Shown here: one piece after another, positions 1 through 6,783 of the stretch
Position numbering within the stretch: position 1 is the first letter of the stretch
Layout: each line of letters opens with the position of its first letter
Notes under the pieces: generated by a model
What the model saw: the letters and a program-made list of their open reading frames with translations, nothing else
Databases searched by the model: none
Told to the model about the DNA's origin: nothing
Program-made: the position numbers and the translations under genes
DNA from: a virus
DNA length: 29,321 bases
IMG/VR virus record: IMGVR_UViG_3300042881_000563
Coordinates: 1-29,321 of that record
Strand: one strand, 5' to 3'

Positions 1-369
1 ACATGTATCTATATCAATATTTAAACTAATAACATTAGCAGTATCACAACAATTAAAAATGGAATAGGCTGGAAATTTAGGTCCACATTCTGCACATACT
101 GGATCATCACAGTCATTGCTTGCAGTTAATGTTATAGTAGCTGAATTAAAAGCTGATGGATATGGTGTAACAGTTGTACCTTGAAATACTACTGTATAAC
201 AAAAATTAGAGTTAAATACCATACCTGTTACAGATTCTGTAAAAGTAGGCCCATTATATTCATACACCCCACTTGGAAGTGTTCCTAAGCCTGGTATACG
301 AAATAAACCAGACATAACTGTTTGAGAGCAACAACTAGTTATTAAATAATAAGGAACGGGTGCAGCCAT
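1..369 (-). CDS. Cys-rich structural-type protein, partial (N-terminal 123 aa)
   Basis: This open frame starts at ATG 367-369 and runs off the left edge, so only the first 123 residues are visible. The start MAAPVPYYLITSCC is followed by a mainly beta-type, Thr/Ser/Gly-rich sequence with paired and CxxC cysteines (SCC near residue 13, a CDDPVCAECG cluster near 92, NCCD near 110). I do not recognise a named family. The composition, the CC pairs and the position downstream of the 552 aa and 189 aa proteins suggest another virion or tail component, perhaps built from repeated Cys-containing modules. It is separated from the upstream zinc-ribbon gene by 5 bases and is probably cotranscribed with it. 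The product role is inference; the coding frame itself is well supported. Confidence 0.75.
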   Translation of the reverse strand, partial: MAAPVPYYLITSCCSQTVMSGLFRIPGLGTLPSGVYEYNGPTFTESVTGMVFNSNFCYTVVFQGTTVTPYPSAFNSATITLTASNDCDDPVCAECGPKFPAYSIFNCCDTANVISLNIDIDTC

Positions 370-374
370 TTTGT

Positions 375-533
375 TTATTTAGTGAATTTCTGTAAATTAT
401 CTTTTGCTTTATTAGCTTTTAATTTTGCTTCATAATTTGTTATGCAATTTGAGCATACTTGCTGTCCATCAGTTGCTTTTCTTCTTTGACATCCACAAGA
501 TAGTTTTGCTTTGCAATTACCACATACTGACAT
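375..533 (-). CDS. 52 aa zinc-ribbon-like protein
   Basis: A short gene of 52 codons fills the gap between its neighbours. The protein begins MSVCGNCKAKLSCGCQRR and has cysteines at 4, 7, 13, 15, 27 and 30. The pairs C4xxC7 and C27xxC30 would make a four-cysteine zinc ribbon, with the CGC motif between them; the C-terminal 20 residues are Lys/Asn-rich and probably helical. Such small Cys4 proteins recur in phage genomes, but I cannot name a function for this one: nucleic-acid binding or a structural zinc knuckle are both possible. The ATG follows an A-rich leader (AAATAAAAACCAATAATT) rather than a Shine-Dalgarno site, like many genes here. It lies 21 bases downstream of the 189 aa gene. Confidence 0.75.
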   Translation of the reverse strand: MSVCGNCKAKLSCGCQRRKATDGQQVCSNCITNYEAKLKANKAKDNLQKFTK

Positions 534-554
534 AATTATTGGTTTTTATTTAGT

Positions 555-1124
555 TTAACAATTTCTACATTCCATTTTATTCAAAAGCTTTAAAGCATAG
601 TTGTATAAGCTCATACCTTTCTGTGGCTCATGACAAAACTCTACTTTAGACTTTGCTGCTTGAAGATACATAAATATTAATCTAAGTTCTTCAAGTTTAT
701 CTTTAATTTTATATGGAGGATCACATGCTGCAACATCTACATCACAAAGTATTTTGTAATATTTATTTAAAGCATGTGTCATTCTCATATGATTATACTC
801 TACATATACAGTATCATTTGGAGATACACTGTATTTTATAATATATATGCCATCTGGTAAATTAAAATACTTAGTACCGCAATTTGTAGTTTGTAATTGT
901 AAATCACATGCAGTTAAAGTTATGTGACCTGTATTAACAAAATTAGTCATCACAGTTCCTTCTATCTGGTTAGAATAACCAAATCCAGGTACTGTAACAT
1001 TTAGTGTAGGACATACAATTGGGATAGCAGGATCTACTGTCTGATATACACTTGTGTCAAGTATTTTAAGAATGCATTCATTCATTACTTGAGGCACCTC
1101 TAAACTTAATACATGATTTGCCAT
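555..1124 (-). CDS. Conserved phage protein of unknown function, 189 aa
   Basis: The protein has a beta-rich first half and a helical second half. A distinctive block around residues 85-115 reads LPDGIYIIKYSVSPNDTVYV, followed by EYNH and a helical region with LCDVDVAAC. The C-terminal part contains KLEELRLIFMYLQAAKSKVE, FCHEPQKGM and a final CRNC. I recall similar sequences in Bacteroidota phage structural regions, but no function is established to my knowledge. The gene starts only 16 bases downstream of the terminator that follows the 552 aa gene, so it must be reached by read-through, by a cryptic promoter, or by an RNA processed at that hairpin. A virion-assembly role is inferred from position alone. 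Confidence 0.8.
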   Translation of the reverse strand: MANHVLSLEVPQVMNECILKILDTSVYQTVDPAIPIVCPTLNVTVPGFGYSNQIEGTVMTNFVNTGHITLTACDLQLQTTNCGTKYFNLPDGIYIIKYSVSPNDTVYVEYNHMRMTHALNKYYKILCDVDVAACDPPYKIKDKLEELRLIFMYLQAAKSKVEFCHEPQKGMSLYNYALKLLNKMECRNC

Positions 1125-1139
1125 ATACTTTATTTTAAT

Positions 1140-1171
1140 AAAAAAAGGAGAGGAGTATAAACTCGCTCTCC
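1140..1171 (-). terminator. Rho-independent terminator after the 552 aa virion gene
   Basis: On the plus strand GGAGAG (1147-1152) and GAGT (1153-1156) pair with ACTC (1161-1164) and CTCTCC (1166-1171), giving a 10-bp stem with one bulged G and an ATAA loop. On the minus strand the hairpin is followed directly by seven U residues (A tract at 1140-1146). It lies about 30 bases past the stop codon of the 552 aa gene. Confidence 0.85.
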
Positions 1172-1200
1172 CCTTTTATTTATTTATTAACCTTTAATTC

Positions 1201-2859
1201 TTAGATTCCGCACTGAGCTGGAAGAGCTGGGAATGCAACTGCTGTACAAGTTGACAAGCAACCAAAGTTCTCAAGCTCACATACACCACAAGTACCTAAC
1301 CAAACTGTAGTTTGACTTTCAAATGCACCTGCAGAAGCAGCATCAGTAAAGATAACTTCTAACAAGTATTGATCATTATCAAATGTACCAGAAGGATTGT
1401 TAAATCTTGGAACACTGTGTTGTAAGTAAGTTCTATAGTAAAGTGCTTGTCTGTTGATAGCATTTACAATTTGGTTACCTTGAGTGATCTCCCGGATTCT
1501 GAAGTCAGAAGAGAAGAAGTTTTGTCTGTAAGACTCAGAAAGAATAATATCTCTCAATACTGATTCTCCAAGACCCATTGCTTGAGAACCTAAACACTCA
1601 TTAACAACACAAATTCCTGTAAACTCACATGGATCACCATTTAAATCTACTTCACTTACAATTAAGTTAACTGGTTGTTTCTCATAGAAGTCAGAAATTT
1701 GGAAAGTACAATCTCCAAATCTAGTATCTACATAAGCACCATTAAGGATTAAACCTGCACAAGCATTAGTGATGTGTCCTGGAGATACATAATTATCCCA
1801 AGTATTAGCACCTTCAGCAGCTAAGAAAGCAGCATTTGTTCCTGGAGCATACCAAATAACACCAGTCTCATCTTGAATAGCAATCTGAATGAATGGAGAT
1901 ACAATTGGAGAGTTTAATAAATCATTAGCCCAAAGGATCATTACTTCAGTAGAATCTACTGGAGTTGGAGCAATAGCTCCTGCTGGACAACATCCTGTGT
2001 AAGCAGTTGCAGTATAGTATGCATTGTGATTTAAGAATCTCAAAGCTGGAGAACCTTTAACATCTAAACGAAGATTATAAGTCTCACCACATAAGAACTC
2101 TTTACAACAGTTAGTTCCTGGGATAACTGGATCAATTGCAGGAGTAACAAATACAATAGTATATACTGCAAGAGTTCCAGGTGCAAATCCAGCCCAGTCA
2201 TTAATTGTTACAGTATCACCAACTTCATAACCTTTACCAAGACTTGCAATTCCTGTTACAGTTGGAATACCAGCAGCAACAGTAATAAACAATGTAAGAC
2301 CAGTACCAGTACCAGTTACAGTTGTTGTTTCAGTAAGTTCTGGTGTAGCTGTAGCAGTATATCCAGCACCAGGAGTTGTAACAGAACCAGTTGTTACACC
2401 ACCACCTAAACTAGAATAAGTAGAACCAACGTGTACTACATTGTTAGATGGAGCACAAGAATCTACACTGTAGAATCTAGATACATATCTAGGGTTGATC
2501 AATTTAGACTTGTTAGTCTCTTGGTATCCACCTAAGAACGGACTAATTCTGTCTTCACAGTAGATTGCAGAACCTACTAAGTAAAGTGGGCAACAAGATG
2601 CATAATCACCACCAGCAGCAGAAACACCATCTCTAGTAAAGTAACCAACATAGTTGTTTTCATAGTTACCATTGATTGCAGTAGACGCAGCAGCAAGTTG
2701 ATTCAATGCATAAGTTGGTAAAAGGGTAGTAGTTAAGAAACCACCATTTGCAGCAGCAGTACCTAAAGATCCACCTGAAGGATTTGTGATTGGAACAGGA
2801 CCAATAGTAGCTCCTGTTGCAAGAAACGTTTTCTTAAACGCATGATTAAAATAAGCCAT
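1201..2859 (-). CDS. Cys-rich virion protein, 552 aa, probably abundant
   Basis: The protein begins MAYFNHAFKKTFLATG. I count 19 cysteines, several as CC pairs (ASCCP, TNCCKEF, TGCCP) and a cluster near the C-terminus (GTCGVCELENFGC). Around residues 155-220 there is a Gly/Thr-rich insertion with the pattern GxGY...GKGYEVGDTVTI, a module common as a graft in phage virion proteins. The C-terminal third contains ESVLRDIILSESYRQNFF, a RIREITQG motif, and HSVPRFNNPSGTFDNDQYLL, which looks like a well-conserved structural core. Its own upstream AT-rich gap (2860-2921) and a strong terminator 30 bases after it suggest high, separate expression, as for the capsid gene. I infer a major tail, appendage or decoration protein. 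A sheath or tube role cannot be excluded. Confidence 0.8.
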   Translation of the reverse strand: MAYFNHAFKKTFLATGATIGPVPITNPSGGSLGTAAANGGFLTTTLLPTYALNQLAAASTAINGNYENNYVGYFTRDGVSAAGGDYASCCPLYLVGSAIYCEDRISPFLGGYQETNKSKLINPRYVSRFYSVDSCAPSNNVVHVGSTYSSLGGGVTTGSVTTPGAGYTATATPELTETTTVTGTGTGLTLFITVAAGIPTVTGIASLGKGYEVGDTVTINDWAGFAPGTLAVYTIVFVTPAIDPVIPGTNCCKEFLCGETYNLRLDVKGSPALRFLNHNAYYTATAYTGCCPAGAIAPTPVDSTEVMILWANDLLNSPIVSPFIQIAIQDETGVIWYAPGTNAAFLAAEGANTWDNYVSPGHITNACAGLILNGAYVDTRFGDCTFQISDFYEKQPVNLIVSEVDLNGDPCEFTGICVVNECLGSQAMGLGESVLRDIILSESYRQNFFSSDFRIREITQGNQIVNAINRQALYYRTYLQHSVPRFNNPSGTFDNDQYLLEVIFTDAASAGAFESQTTVWLGTCGVCELENFGCLSTCTAVAFPALPAQCGI

Positions 2860-2921
2860 TTTTTTAAATTTTAGTTAAACATATATATTATAATATAGTA
2901 AAAATATCTCTAATTCCAAAA

Positions 2922-3440
2922 TTATTTTAAGAAAAGTAATTTGTACTTAGCAGAGTTAAGAGCATCTTTTACTAAATCAAGATTGTTTACAATTTCAGAA
3001 TAAGGTAACATGCCTTGTAACTTGTTAATCATTCCATAGATGTCTCTAATATAATTAACACCATCAGCAACTGTATCAAGAGTTCTTGGTGTTACTTCTT
3101 TATATGAAAGTAACTTCTCAGCAGCTCCTTGATATCCTTCAATTAAAGTATCTGCAAAATCTGGTAATGCATCATAAAGCTCATTCAATGCTTTGTGTGC
3201 AGCATAAGATCCTTCTCCTGTTACTTTTAAGTGTAATTTATGAATACTTGTTCTTGCATTCATTAATTCACTAGCACAAGAAGATACCATGTTGTCTAAT
3301 GAACTACCACCTACTCCAGTATCCGGAGTTGGTTGTGGTTTTGCAGGCTCACTTTTTGGTTGAGTTACTGTTACCTGTGGTCTAGCTATAGTTCTAGTAG
3401 GTTCAGGATTTCTTTTTAAAAGTCTAGATTTTGTTTCCAT
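2922..3440 (-). CDS. Dps/ferritin-like protein with Pro-rich N-terminal arm
   Basis: Residues 1-45 are a basic, Pro/Thr/Lys-rich arm (TRTIARPQVTVTQPKSEP). From about residue 50 the protein is helical and matches the Dps ferroxidase pattern in spacing. His70 (in HLKVTG, equivalent to the HWNVxG helix) is followed by His82 exactly 12 residues later, then Asp97 at +15 and Glu101 at +19. These correspond to E. coli Dps His51, His63, Asp78 and Glu82. The fifth ligand position (Dps Asp67) is Asn86 here. Dps proteins form shells that oxidise and store iron and can bind DNA; phage members exist but are mostly uncharacterised. The gene lies 2 bases after the connector-like gene (TAA-TA-ATG) and before the 552 aa virion protein, so it may be part of the particle. 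Fold assignment is fairly sure; activity is inference. Confidence 0.75.
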   Translation of the reverse strand: METKSRLLKRNPEPTRTIARPQVTVTQPKSEPAKPQPTPDTGVGGSSLDNMVSSCASELMNARTSIHKLHLKVTGEGSYAAHKALNELYDALPDFADTLIEGYQGAAEKLLSYKEVTPRTLDTVADGVNYIRDIYGMINKLQGMLPYSEIVNNLDLVKDALNSAKYKLLFLK

Positions 3441-3442
3441 TA

Positions 3443-4144
3443 TTAGTTGTTGCGTTCTGCAGTTTCTGTACCTCTAGAGAATTGATTGTTAGATTCAATA
3501 TCTCCAGCTAGAATACTCACTGCTTCATCTATTAGTATTTCTATTATATCATCTTTAAATTCACATGTAACATTTACAGGAGATTGTAAATTAGTGTATG
3601 GATCCACACACCCTTGAATTTGAATTTTTCTTGGTTGTCTATAGTAAGTTAAATCTACTTCCGGAACATTAAACTCTCCATTAGTATAGACATTGATTCT
3701 ATCATCTATAAGAGTAGCAAATGTTTCTGCCCACTCAAAGCTTGGTCTTTTTAACTTATCTCTTAAGAGTATAGATACGTTACCTTCCTCTGCAAGATAG
3801 ATTACCATTCTTCTTTTATCACAGCAATCTCTTTGAGCATATACATCTACTCTTTTCCACTGAAGATAATTTCCGGGAATACTTAAAAAAGAATAATCTC
3901 CTTTATCTGTTAAATTAGTTATGGTAGTTTTATTAAGAAGAACTTGCATGTCATCTTTTCTCCGGGTAGATTGCTCATCACCCTCCTTAGTTATATTAAT
4001 ACCATGCAACTGTCTTCTAGACCATTCTACCTGAGCTTTATTAAATGCCTCAACTATCTGCCAACATTCTATGTTGTCATAGTCATTGCTATCTAACTTA
4101 TTCAGCCTTTGCTTAATCTTTACAGTTATAGTACTATTTAACAT
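3443..4144 (-). CDS. Head-to-tail connector / ring-type adaptor candidate, 233 aa
   Basis: The N-terminal helices (ITVKIKQRLNKLDSNDYDN, ECWQIVEAFNKAQVEWSRRQ) resemble head-completion adaptors, where a helical bundle docks on the portal. The middle has LSIPGNYLQWKRVDVYAQ, then RPSFEWAETFATLIDDRINV, followed by VDLTYYRQPRKIQIQG, a beta-strand and YYRxPRxI pattern that I associate with connector or ring proteins of Bacteroidota podoviruses. The C-terminus (DDIIEILIDEAVSILAGDIES) is typical of the last helix of such adaptors. The gene overlaps the 144 aa gene upstream by 11 bases and is followed by the Dps-like gene after 2 bases. No enzymatic motif is visible. The connector call is by pattern and position, not by a firm domain match. 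Confidence 0.6.
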   Translation of the reverse strand: MLNSTITVKIKQRLNKLDSNDYDNIECWQIVEAFNKAQVEWSRRQLHGINITKEGDEQSTRRKDDMQVLLNKTTITNLTDKGDYSFLSIPGNYLQWKRVDVYAQRDCCDKRRMVIYLAEEGNVSILLRDKLKRPSFEWAETFATLIDDRINVYTNGEFNVPEVDLTYYRQPRKIQIQGCVDPYTNLQSPVNVTCEFKDDIIEILIDEAVSILAGDIESNNQFSRGTETAERNN

Positions 4145-4568
4145 TTTTTATTTTCTTTTTAACTCTACCACCTCTTTTATATGCATCACTTTCAGTAAGC
4201 CCCAGACCATAATTAAAATCTCCGTATGGAGATCTTAATGACTCTTCTTCTCTAGACCTATCTTGTGCTTCAAGTTTTGATGTTCTATCCCAACCAAAGC
4301 TGCTTGGTCTTGCTACTTTATCTCTTTGATCAGCTTCATAACTAGGATCTACAGGACCTGTAAATTTCATTGCTGTACCAGGATATTTAGTATCAAGATA
4401 TTTTGCAGTACCTTCTTCATAAGGTCCTGCAACAACACCATTTTGAGCTTTTTTCAAACTCTGTTTAGGTTCCGCGGATTTTTTTGTTTTCTGAGAATTA
4501 AAATAGGCAAGTGGATTTCCAAGTGGTGTTCCTAATAAACCCTTCTTAACTTTATTTTTTTTATTCAT
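4134..4568 (-). CDS. Basic small protein with KAQxG and C-terminal KRGG boxes, 144 aa
   Basis: Not a family I can name. The protein starts MNKKNKVKKGLLG, then has NPLAYFN, a box SLKKAQNGVVAGP near residue 38, a charged central region (SSFGWDRTSKLEAQDRSREEE) and ends YKRGGRVKKKIKNVK. The neighbouring 177 aa protein has the same order of boxes (NPLTHFN, SLKKAQTGIAAGP, terminal KKRGG), so the two are paralogs. No enzyme motif, signal peptide or membrane span is seen. The strong positive charge and the shared basic-GG end suggest a DNA-associated or capsid-bound protein of the virion. The ATG follows AGATAATC, the same start context as several neighbours. Confidence 0.7.
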   Translation of the reverse strand: MNKKNKVKKGLLGTPLGNPLAYFNSQKTKKSAEPKQSLKKAQNGVVAGPYEEGTAKYLDTKYPGTAMKFTGPVDPSYEADQRDKVARPSSFGWDRTSKLEAQDRSREEESLRSPYGDFNYGLGLTESDAYKRGGRVKKKIKNVK

Positions 4569-4580
4569 GATTATCTATTA

Positions 4581-5114
4581 TTATTTTCTTTTTCTTTTTG
4601 TAGTAATAGCTCCTCCTCTTTTTTTAATCATTCCCACACCTACATTTGAATATGGATCTGATAAGTCTTGTTCTCTAGTCCAAGAATCTTTTTTATCTGC
4701 TTTTTTATACATTTCATTATATCCCTTATTAAAATCACCACCTTTAAATGGTGTTTCCATAATACCATCATAGTATGGATATTTTTTATTTAACTCATTT
4801 ACTTGATCAGCTAATGGTACTATTGGTCCATATGGTTGATAATTATCAATTAATGCTTTATATTCTCTTTGTGCATCTTCATCATAATTATTAGATCTTT
4901 CACGAGAAGCAGTATATCTATCTTGTGCATCACTCATTGCTCTTTTTTCAGTACTATTATACCAATAATTATTTTGTGGACCAGCAGCAATACCAGTTTG
5001 AGCTTTTTTCAATGACTTCTTATATGTAGACATTTCTTTACCAGCTTTCTTAACAGCAGCAGCTTTAAGATTATTAAAGTGAGTAAGTGGATTTACTTTA
5101 TTATTTTTTTTCAT
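4581..5114 (-). CDS. Basic protein paralogous to the 144 aa neighbour, 177 aa
   Basis: The order of boxes matches the 144 aa gene product: NPLTHFN near residue 8, SLKKAQTGIAAGP near 34, a long polar and charged middle rich in Tyr, Asp and Arg, and a terminal KKRGGAITTKRKRK. Compared with its paralog it carries an extra central segment of about 35 residues containing PYGPIVPLADQVNELNKKYP. The function is unknown. The protein is likely soluble and partly disordered, with a basic tail that could touch DNA or the inner capsid surface. The start overlaps the end of the upstream 107 aa gene by 4 bases (ATGA-type coupling), so it is part of the same small-gene operon. Confidence 0.7.
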   Translation of the reverse strand: MKKNNKVNPLTHFNNLKAAAVKKAGKEMSTYKKSLKKAQTGIAAGPQNNYWYNSTEKRAMSDAQDRYTASRERSNNYDEDAQREYKALIDNYQPYGPIVPLADQVNELNKKYPYYDGIMETPFKGGDFNKGYNEMYKKADKKDSWTREQDLSDPYSNVGVGMIKKRGGAITTKRKRK

Positions 5115-5434
5115 GATTGTTTATTTTTACGCATTTTACCTAATGTAATAGCAAGTCTTGCTCTTTGTCCAAGTTTACCACCTTTTTTTGCAGCAGCTTC
5201 TAGTTTAGCTTTAGGAATTTTTTCACCTTTCTTAACACCAAGAGATGCTCTTAATGCTCCAGGTTTTTTAATAGCTCCCTGTATCCAACCACCTTTTTTA
5301 AACTCAGTTCTATCAGGCTCTCTTTCTCCTACAGCCGTATACCCTTGATCTTTAGAAGATCTGATTTTACCAGGATATCCTCTCTGTACTTTTACAGATG
5401 CTCCAAACTTTGCAGTAGCTTTTTTAGTTGCCAT
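5111..5434 (-). CDS. Small basic conserved phage protein, 107 aa
   Basis: The C-terminal half has a pattern seen in many phage and some giant-virus small proteins: WIQGAIKKPGALRASLGV, then GEKIPKAKLEAAAKKGGKLG, then QRARLAITLGKMRKN. The N-terminal half is basic and low in complexity (MATKKATAKFGASVKVQRG, followed by KSTAVGE-like polar residues and EFKKGGW). Two basic-GG boxes are present, FKKGGW near residue 46 and AKKGGK near 86. Function is not established as far as I know; DNA or capsid association is a guess from charge. It lies 3 bases past the tiny 12-codon frame and overlaps the 177 aa gene downstream by 4 bases. Confidence 0.75.
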   Translation of the reverse strand: MATKKATAKFGASVKVQRGYPGKIRSSKDQGYTAVGEREPDRTEFKKGGWIQGAIKKPGALRASLGVKKGEKIPKAKLEAAAKKGGKLGQRARLAITLGKMRKNKQS

Positions 5435-5437
5435 GAC

Positions 5438-5476
5438 TTACTTTTTAACTTTACCTTTTCCTCTACAACTACACAT
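5438..5476 (-). CDS. Possible 12-residue micro-ORF (MCSCRGKGKVKK)
   Basis: The 44-base space between the 109 aa and 107 aa genes holds ATG-TGT-AGT-TGT-...-AAG-TAA. It starts at the same TAATCATG junction used by longer genes here (stop, TC, ATG) and stops 3 bases before the next ATG. The CxC and Lys/Arg content match the style of the neighbouring basic proteins. It may encode a real micropeptide, be the remnant of a longer Cys/Lys gene, or simply carry ribosomes to the next start. Too short to be sure. Confidence 0.35.
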   Translation of the reverse strand: MCSCRGKGKVKK

Positions 5477-5478
5477 GA

Positions 5479-5808
5479 TTATTTCTTTTTAGCTTTTTTC
5501 TTAATTGCAGTAATAATGTCTGCTCTAGTAATTTTATTTTTAGGTGCAGCCATTGCAGCTAATTTAGCATTTTTAGTTGTTCCACCTTTTTTGTATGAAT
5601 ATCCAGCAGTTCTATTGTTTCCAGTAGGTCCTGCATTGGGAACACCATAGATACCCATTTTAACATTGTCTCCACCACTTTGAGCATCCGCATATCCACG
5701 TGCTTTATTTAAAGCTTGACCACCATTAGCCATCTTCTTTACTTTCTTAACAGGACCACCGGATTTCATTTTGCCGCAACCCATTTTACAAGTCTTCATA
5801 GTTTTCAT
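5479..5808 (-). CDS. Small basic protein with three GG boxes, 109 aa
   Basis: The N-terminus is Met/Lys/Cys/Gly-rich (MKTMKTCKMGCGKMKSGGP) with a CxxxC pair. Three basic-GG boxes follow: KMKSGG near residue 17, KMANGGQ near 29 and YKKGGTTK near 74. The central region (GGDNVKMGIYGVPNAGPTGN) is glycine-rich. The C-terminus ITRADIITAIKKKAKKK is a probable basic helix. No known domain is recognised. Low complexity and strong positive charge suggest a disordered, DNA- or capsid-interacting protein. It follows the DUF6321-like gene by 16 bases and ends two bases before the micro-ORF ATG. Confidence 0.7.
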   Translation of the reverse strand: MKTMKTCKMGCGKMKSGGPVKKVKKMANGGQALNKARGYADAQSGGDNVKMGIYGVPNAGPTGNNRTAGYSYKKGGTTKNAKLAAMAAPKNKITRADIITAIKKKAKKK

Positions 5809-5824
5809 AATTATATATAATAAA

Positions 5825-6097
5825 TTAACAATTCCACTTTCTTAAAGAAAGAGCTTTTCTAGTTGGTCTTCCTTTTTCATCTTTCATTGGTCCTGGCATT
5901 CCAGACATTCTAGCACAAAAACTTTTACGTCTTTTAGCATCCTTGCTTCCAGGTTTTAGTTTTGATGGTTTAGTAGTTACAGCTGTCTGAAGTTTACTTC
6001 CTGGATTAGCTGCTCTATAACTAGCCACACCTTTAGCATTAAGACCACCTGTTGGGTTCTTACCTTCTTTTCTTTGCCATGCGGGTGACTTTGCCAT
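5825..6097 (-). CDS. DUF6321-like small basic protein, 90 aa
   Basis: The protein begins MAKSPAWQRKEGKNPTGGLN followed by AKGVASYRA, and the C-terminal half reads RRKSFCARMSGMPGPMKD followed by EKGRPTRKALSLRKWNC. This combination (SPAWQRKEGKNPxGGLNAKG plus RRKSFCARMSGMPGPM plus ALRKW-C) is highly characteristic of a family present in many large phages, which I recall as DUF6321. Its function is unknown to me. Two cysteines (about 62 and 90) and many Lys/Arg are conserved in the family pattern. The start is secure because the family motif begins at this Met. The gene overlaps the end of the upstream 94 aa gene by 38 bases in another frame, which is unusually long for this window. Confidence 0.85.
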   Translation of the reverse strand: MAKSPAWQRKEGKNPTGGLNAKGVASYRAANPGSKLQTAVTTKPSKLKPGSKDAKRRKSFCARMSGMPGPMKDEKGRPTRKALSLRKWNC

Positions 6098-6344
6098 TTC
6101 CTTTACCTTTATATTTATACTCAGGGTTATCCTTATGCCATTTCTTTGTAGCAGCTACACCCTGCGCAACTGTCTTGGCTTTACCTTTTGCAGTAAGATC
6201 TATTGTATCCCACTGACCTTTATCTTTAGTAGGATGATTAACCATTATATGACCAATCTTTCCTTCACCTTTTTTTGTAGTCTTCTTATAAACTACATGT
6301 TTTTCTCCACCAGCTGTAACCTTTACTTTAGCTGTTTTTTTCAT
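6060..6344 (-). CDS. Small basic conserved phage protein, 94 aa
   Basis: A basic protein with the central pattern GKIGHIMVNHPTKDKGQWDT followed by IDLTAKGKAKTVAQGVAATK and KWHKDNP. I recall this HPTKxxGxWDxIDLT...TVxQGVxATKxWHKxNP pattern from other phage small-gene clusters, with no assigned function. The N-terminus has an AGG box (KVTAGGEKHVVYKK). The last 38 bases are also the start of the 90 aa gene in a different frame, so the basic tail KGKGNGKVTRMAKKRR is encoded over the neighbour's first codons. The ATG comes two bases after the stop of the 142 aa gene (TAA-AA-ATG), indicating coupled translation. Confidence 0.75.
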   Translation of the reverse strand: MKKTAKVKVTAGGEKHVVYKKTTKKGEGKIGHIMVNHPTKDKGQWDTIDLTAKGKAKTVAQGVAATKKWHKDNPEYKYKGKGNGKVTRMAKKRR

Positions 6345-6346
6345 TT

Positions 6347-6775
6347 TTATGAAATTGGAAATACATTTGTGCTATCAGTAGAATCCACAGCAATAAATCC
6401 TTTATGCTTTACAGCAAAGATGTATAGTGGTGGATATACTACTGAATATAATGGAGCTCTTAAAGTAAGAGTGCTCCAGTTATCTTCATAACCTGCTGCA
6501 ACTAAAGCTGCCTCAGCTTCTGCTTCTGTCATCTCTAGTGGCATGTCAATTACTAAGTCATCAAGATAAGGAGAAGGCATTCCAGTAACCATTGTGTTAC
6601 CTCTGTCATCTACCATAACAATATAAGATGGATACTTCATGTCACCTTTAAAAATAACTTGCATAACAACCATTTCTTTACCAGTAATTGCTTGGTAAAG
6701 TTGTGCCATTAAAGATTCTTTTTTCATTGCATCACATGCTGCTTGCAACATCTGATCAAAGTTTAATTTTTCCAT
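6347..6775 (-). CDS. Hypothetical protein, 142 aa, acidic and beta-type
   Basis: I do not recognise a family. Unlike the surrounding genes the product is acidic and has ordinary complexity: a helical start (MEKLNFDQMLQAACDAMKKE), a beta-type middle (VVMQVIFKGDMKYPSYIVMV, DDRGNTMVTG), an acidic helix MTEAEAEAALVAAGYE and a hydrophobic strand segment near residues 110-125 (SVVYPPLYIFAVKHKG). It may balance or chaperone its basic neighbours, or be a capsid component; neither is shown. It ends two bases before the 94 aa gene start and begins 8 bases after the 115 aa gene. Confidence 0.7.
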   Translation of the reverse strand: MEKLNFDQMLQAACDAMKKESLMAQLYQAITGKEMVVMQVIFKGDMKYPSYIVMVDDRGNTMVTGMPSPYLDDLVIDMPLEMTEAEAEAALVAAGYEDNWSTLTLRAPLYSVVYPPLYIFAVKHKGFIAVDSTDSTNVFPIS

Positions 6776-6783
6776 GACTTAAA

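Noticed and set aside
3086-3274. Plus-strand open frame of 62 codons
   Set aside because: It lies entirely inside the Dps-like gene on the other strand, with low-complexity Leu-rich translation and no family pattern. The same applies to the other plus-strand frames, for example 5079-5348, 7688-8026, 10560-10841, 18257-18592 and 27596-27898.
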